Assembly: GCA_021647145.1 (NCBI GenBank)
Contig: JAKIVF010000088.1
Coordinates: 1 to 15,230 of the forward strand
Source: Methylococcaceae bacterium
GTDB lineage: Bacteria > Pseudomonadota > Gammaproteobacteria > Methylococcales > Methylomonadaceae
Reading direction: 5' to 3'
Length of the DNA: 15,230 bases
Position numbers and translations under genes: made by a program. The notes beneath the pieces are model-generated. The model saw only the letters and a program-made list of their open reading frames with translations, had not been told where the DNA came from and ran no database searches. Of the stretch, positions 12,728-15,230 are shown one piece after another (within the stretch, counting starts at the first letter, position 1; each line of letters opens with the position of its first letter).

Positions 12728-14395
12728 ATGAAAAATTTAAAGTTTTTAATATTTATAACGCTACTGGTCTCTTTTCAACTAGCTAAATCTGAAGATAACA
12801 AAGCTGCTATAGCTTCGGCTCATCCTTTAGCAACATATGCCGGGTTTGAAATTTTATCTCAAGGAGGCAATGCATTTGATGCAGCCGTTGCAGTGAGCGC
12901 TGCTTTATCAGTAGTAGAGCCTGCAGGATCAGGTTTAGGCGGAGGTGGATTCTGGTTGCTACATAGAGCCAGTGATGGGTTTCAAACCATGATTGATGGC
13001 AGAGAAAAAGCACCTCTATCCGCGAATAAAAATATGTTTTTAGATCAACAAGGGAATGTAATTAAAGGTTTATCAAAAGATGGTGCTTTGTCCGCAGGAA
13101 TTCCAGGTTTACCAGCAGCATTGGTTCACTTATCTGACAAGTATGGAAAATTACCACTAGAAATAACATTGCAGCCTGCAATTAATTATGCAGAACAAGG
13201 GTTTAGCATAGGTGAGAGACATAGAAAGCTATTGAAATTTAGATTGGCTATTTTACAGCAGAATAAATCAACAGCACGTATATTCCTTAGTAATAACAAT
13301 GTACCAAAAGAAAAAGCATTATTAAAGCAGCTGGACTTAGCCAATACACTTAAACAGATAGCAAAGGACGGAAAAAAAGGCTTTTATTCAGGAAAAGTCG
13401 CAGACCTTTTGATTAATAGTGTGCAAAAAGCAGGCGGAATATGGACACAAAAAGATTTAGATCAATATAAAATTATTGAGAGAGAACCCGTAAAAGGCCA
13501 ATATCAAGGTGTAAAAATCACTAGCGCAGCATTACCATCATCTGGTGGTGTGGTCTTAATAGAGGCATTAAATATACTATCAACTTACCCACTAAAAACG
13601 CTAGATGGAATTAGTCGAAAACATTTGATTAGTGAAGCAATGCGTAGAGCATATCATGACCGTGCTTATTATTTAGGTGATACTGATTTTGTAGATGTGC
13701 CAGTACAACGATTGATTAACCCAGATTATGCTGCAGGATTAAGAATGACAATAAGGCAGGATAAAGCAACACCCAGTAGTTTTTTTGCCGGAAATAGCCA
13801 AGAAAAAAAGGGAGGACATGATACAACTCATTTTTCTATTATAGATAAAGAGGGTAATCGTGTTTCTGCTACATTAAGTGTAAATTTTCCTTTTGGCTCA
13901 GGTTTTGTTGCTGAAGGAACAGGTGTTCTGTTAAATGATGAAATGGATGATTTTGTAAGCAAAACGGGTGAAATGAATGGCTACGGTTTGGTGGGTGGTT
14001 TAGCAAATTCTATCGAACCAGAGAAAAGAATGTTATCCAGCATGAGCCCCACTTTTATAGAAGATGAAACTCGAATAGGAGTACTTGGCACCCCAGGAGG
14101 AAGTCGAATTATTTCTATGGTTCTATTAGCTATACTGGACTTTGCAGAAGGAAATGGCCCCGAGTCGTGGGTTGAGTTACCTCGTTATCATCATCAGTAT
14201 ATTCCTGATCTAATTCAATATGAAAAAGGAGCGTTAACCAATGATGAAATAGAAGGTTTGCAATCTTTAGGACATAAAGTAAAAGAAAAAAAATATCGTT
14301 ACGGCAATATGCAGGGGGTTCTATATAACAAAAAATTTAAAACTTTTTCGGTTGCCTCTGATCCAAGAGGAGAAGGACGAGCTTTAATTCGATAA
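12728..14395 (+). CDS. ggt: Gamma-glutamyltranspeptidase (exported, self-processing)
   Basis: This periplasmic N-terminal-nucleophile hydrolase cleaves gamma-glutamyl bonds of glutathione and related compounds, transferring the glutamyl group to water or amines. A signal peptide covers about 1-21 (KNLKFLIFITLLVSFQLAKS). The 555-residue precursor should self-cleave before T366 (GGHD / TTHFSIID) to give a large and a small subunit. Substrate residues are in place: GREKAP (R92, which binds the glutamyl carboxylate), EGTGVLLNDEMDDF (about 396-409), SSMSPT (437-442) and GTPGGSRI (454-461). ASAHPLATYAGFEILSQGG is the typical N-terminal opening. The start is unambiguous because of the signal peptide. 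It is followed after 13 bases by a phosphopantetheinyl transferase gene, probably in one transcript. A role in glutathione recycling is likely; processing of a gamma-glutamyl natural product is an unsupported alternative. Confidence 0.95.
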   Translation: MKNLKFLIFITLLVSFQLAKSEDNKAAIASAHPLATYAGFEILSQGGNAFDAAVAVSAALSVVEPAGSGLGGGGFWLLHRASDGFQTMIDGREKAPLSANKNMFLDQQGNVIKGLSKDGALSAGIPGLPAALVHLSDKYGKLPLEITLQPAINYAEQGFSIGERHRKLLKFRLAILQQNKSTARIFLSNNNVPKEKALLKQLDLANTLKQIAKDGKKGFYSGKVADLLINSVQKAGGIWTQKDLDQYKIIEREPVKGQYQGVKITSAALPSSGGVVLIEALNILSTYPLKTLDGISRKHLISEAMRRAYHDRAYYLGDTDFVDVPVQRLINPDYAAGLRMTIRQDKATPSSFFAGNSQEKKGGHDTTHFSIIDKEGNRVSATLSVNFPFGSGFVAEGTGVLLNDEMDDFVSKTGEMNGYGLVGGLANSIEPEKRMLSSMSPTFIEDETRIGVLGTPGGSRIISMVLLAILDFAEGNGPESWVELPRYHHQYIPDLIQYEKGALTNDEIEGLQSLGHKVKEKKYRYGNMQGVLYNKKFKTFSVASDPRGEGRALIR

Positions 14396-14408
14396 CTTCA
14401 GAAATAAA

Positions 14409-15107
14409 GTGGAAAAGGAAAATTTTGTTACATTATGGCATGGAGAAATCTTACCAAAAAATAATGTATCTCAAGATTTCTTACCTCTACTTAATGAGTA
14501 TGAAAAAAATAAAGCATCGACATATACTCGGCTAGACCTAAGGCAAAAATATATTAATACTCGAGGTATTTTGAGATTAATACTTGCATCTTATTTGGAT
14601 TGTAATCCCCAACAAATCCCAATTGAAAAGGGGGAGTATGGAAAACCTTATATCCCTGAACAATTAGAAAAATCAGTACACTTTAATGTATCCCACACAG
14701 GGAATAAGCTTGTTATTGTAGTGAGTAATTGCAGTGAAGTGGGTGTTGATATAGAGCAATGCAAAAACAGGAAAAGCCTTCCGGGGTTAGTGGAGAAATG
14801 TTTTTCTGACAAGGAAGCTAACTATTGGAATACTCTGCCAGAAGAGCAAAAAGTAAATATGTTTTTTCGTTTTTGGGTAAGAAAAGAAGCATTTGTTAAA
14901 ACAGTTGGTAGAGGAATAGGTTTAGGGCTTAATCAATGTTCCATTCATCCAGAAAAGCAGGATAGATTTACAAATATCCCTCAATGCTATGGTTTTTCAT
15001 CAAACTGGAGAATTATTGATGTTCCCTTGGGTAGCCTTAATGTTTGTGCGGTTGTAACAAAAAACATGAAATTTAATTTCACGCAGGCTAAATGGCGTAG
15101 AAGTTAG
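14409..15107 (+). CDS. Sfp-type 4'-phosphopantetheinyl transferase
   Basis: This enzyme transfers 4'-phosphopantetheine from CoA to a serine on carrier proteins, activating acyl, peptidyl or aryl carrier domains. At 232 residues it has the length of the two-lobed Sfp/Gsp family. Seen in order: KGEYGKPYIP (about 75-84), HFNVSHTGN (about 94-102), GVDIEQ (Mg-binding aspartate and glutamate, about 113-118) and FRFWVRKEAFVKTVGRG (about 153-169) with the WxxKEAxxK signature. The start is a GTG at 14409, 13 bases after the ggt stop; no better start is available upstream, because the frame overlaps ggt without a good site. No polyketide or peptide synthetase genes lie in the window, so the partner is unknown. 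It may serve fatty-acid acyl carrier protein or a synthase elsewhere. Confidence 0.9.
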   Translation: MEKENFVTLWHGEILPKNNVSQDFLPLLNEYEKNKASTYTRLDLRQKYINTRGILRLILASYLDCNPQQIPIEKGEYGKPYIPEQLEKSVHFNVSHTGNKLVIVVSNCSEVGVDIEQCKNRKSLPGLVEKCFSDKEANYWNTLPEEQKVNMFFRFWVRKEAFVKTVGRGIGLGLNQCSIHPEKQDRFTNIPQCYGFSSNWRIIDVPLGSLNVCAVVTKNMKFNFTQAKWRRS

Positions 15108-15230
15108 CGCGCCATCCTCGCTACATATCTTTTTAGGACATCCATGTCCAAAAACTCATTCTGCTCGGGCGAATTAATAGAGTGCCCCAGTACGTCCTGC
15201 GTCCAGCTTCAACTCCGCACAAAAGCCGCT
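15108..15230. repeat. G+C-richer tail with palindrome, likely dispersed intergenic repeat
   Basis: Base composition changes directly after the transferase stop: the tail is visibly richer in G+C than the surrounding genes. A palindrome, ggacat-cc-atgtcc at 15136-15149, flanked by TTTT and AAAA (15131-15154, one mismatch), resembles the small palindromic units of dispersed intergenic repeats in gammaproteobacteria. It opens with GCGCGCC at the gene end. No ORF with a start is supported. The window stops here, so the element may be incomplete. Confidence 0.4.

Overview
This window looks like chromosomal DNA from an A+T-rich gammaproteobacterium. The evidence is a sucA-sucB-lpd operon, an H-NS-type nucleoid protein with the TWTGRG core, a membrane-anchored DUF2914 protein, and an orphan PEP-CTERM sorting tail, which implies an exosortase elsewhere in the genome. 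This combination suits the Methylococcales (type I methanotrophs) or relatives, but no methane-oxidation marker is present, so the assignment is inference.

Region 1 to about 2650 is accessory-looking and gene-poor. It holds the 3' end of an unidentified CDS, a PEP-CTERM C-terminal signal with no start codon or body, a near-palindrome, a possible 39-residue membrane peptide, and a secreted protein built on a duplicated 50-residue module. The secreted protein's signal peptide lies in a different frame from its body. Next, on the minus strand, is a membrane-anchored periplasmic protein whose predicted mature N-terminus is histidine. A 445-base gap follows, containing a strongly foldable element of about 119 nt (2313-2431).

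Region 2649-8159 (minus strand) is the 2-oxoglutarate dehydrogenase operon, transcribed sucA, sucB, lpd with 1- and 11-base gaps. E1 and E2 have all the catalytic residues I can locate. E3 does not: the usual CxxxxC redox disulfide reads FxxxxC, with further changes around it. That is the most interesting enzymological observation here.

Region 8294-10957 (plus strand), divergent from sucA, carries a DUF2914 protein with 58-residue tandem repeats, an H-NS family protein behind an extended -10 promoter, and an inositol-monophosphatase family enzyme. A strong bidirectional terminator (10969-11005) separates it from the convergent ribulose-phosphate 3-epimerase gene. Upstream of the epimerase gene, on the same strand, is a beta-hydroxyacid dehydrogenase.

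Region 12728-15107 (plus strand) carries an exported gamma-glutamyltranspeptidase followed 13 bases later by an Sfp-type 4'-phosphopantetheinyl transferase. The last 120 bases are more G+C-rich and contain a short palindrome resembling a dispersed intergenic repeat. I did not find CRISPR arrays, rRNA or tRNA genes, transposases or phage genes.
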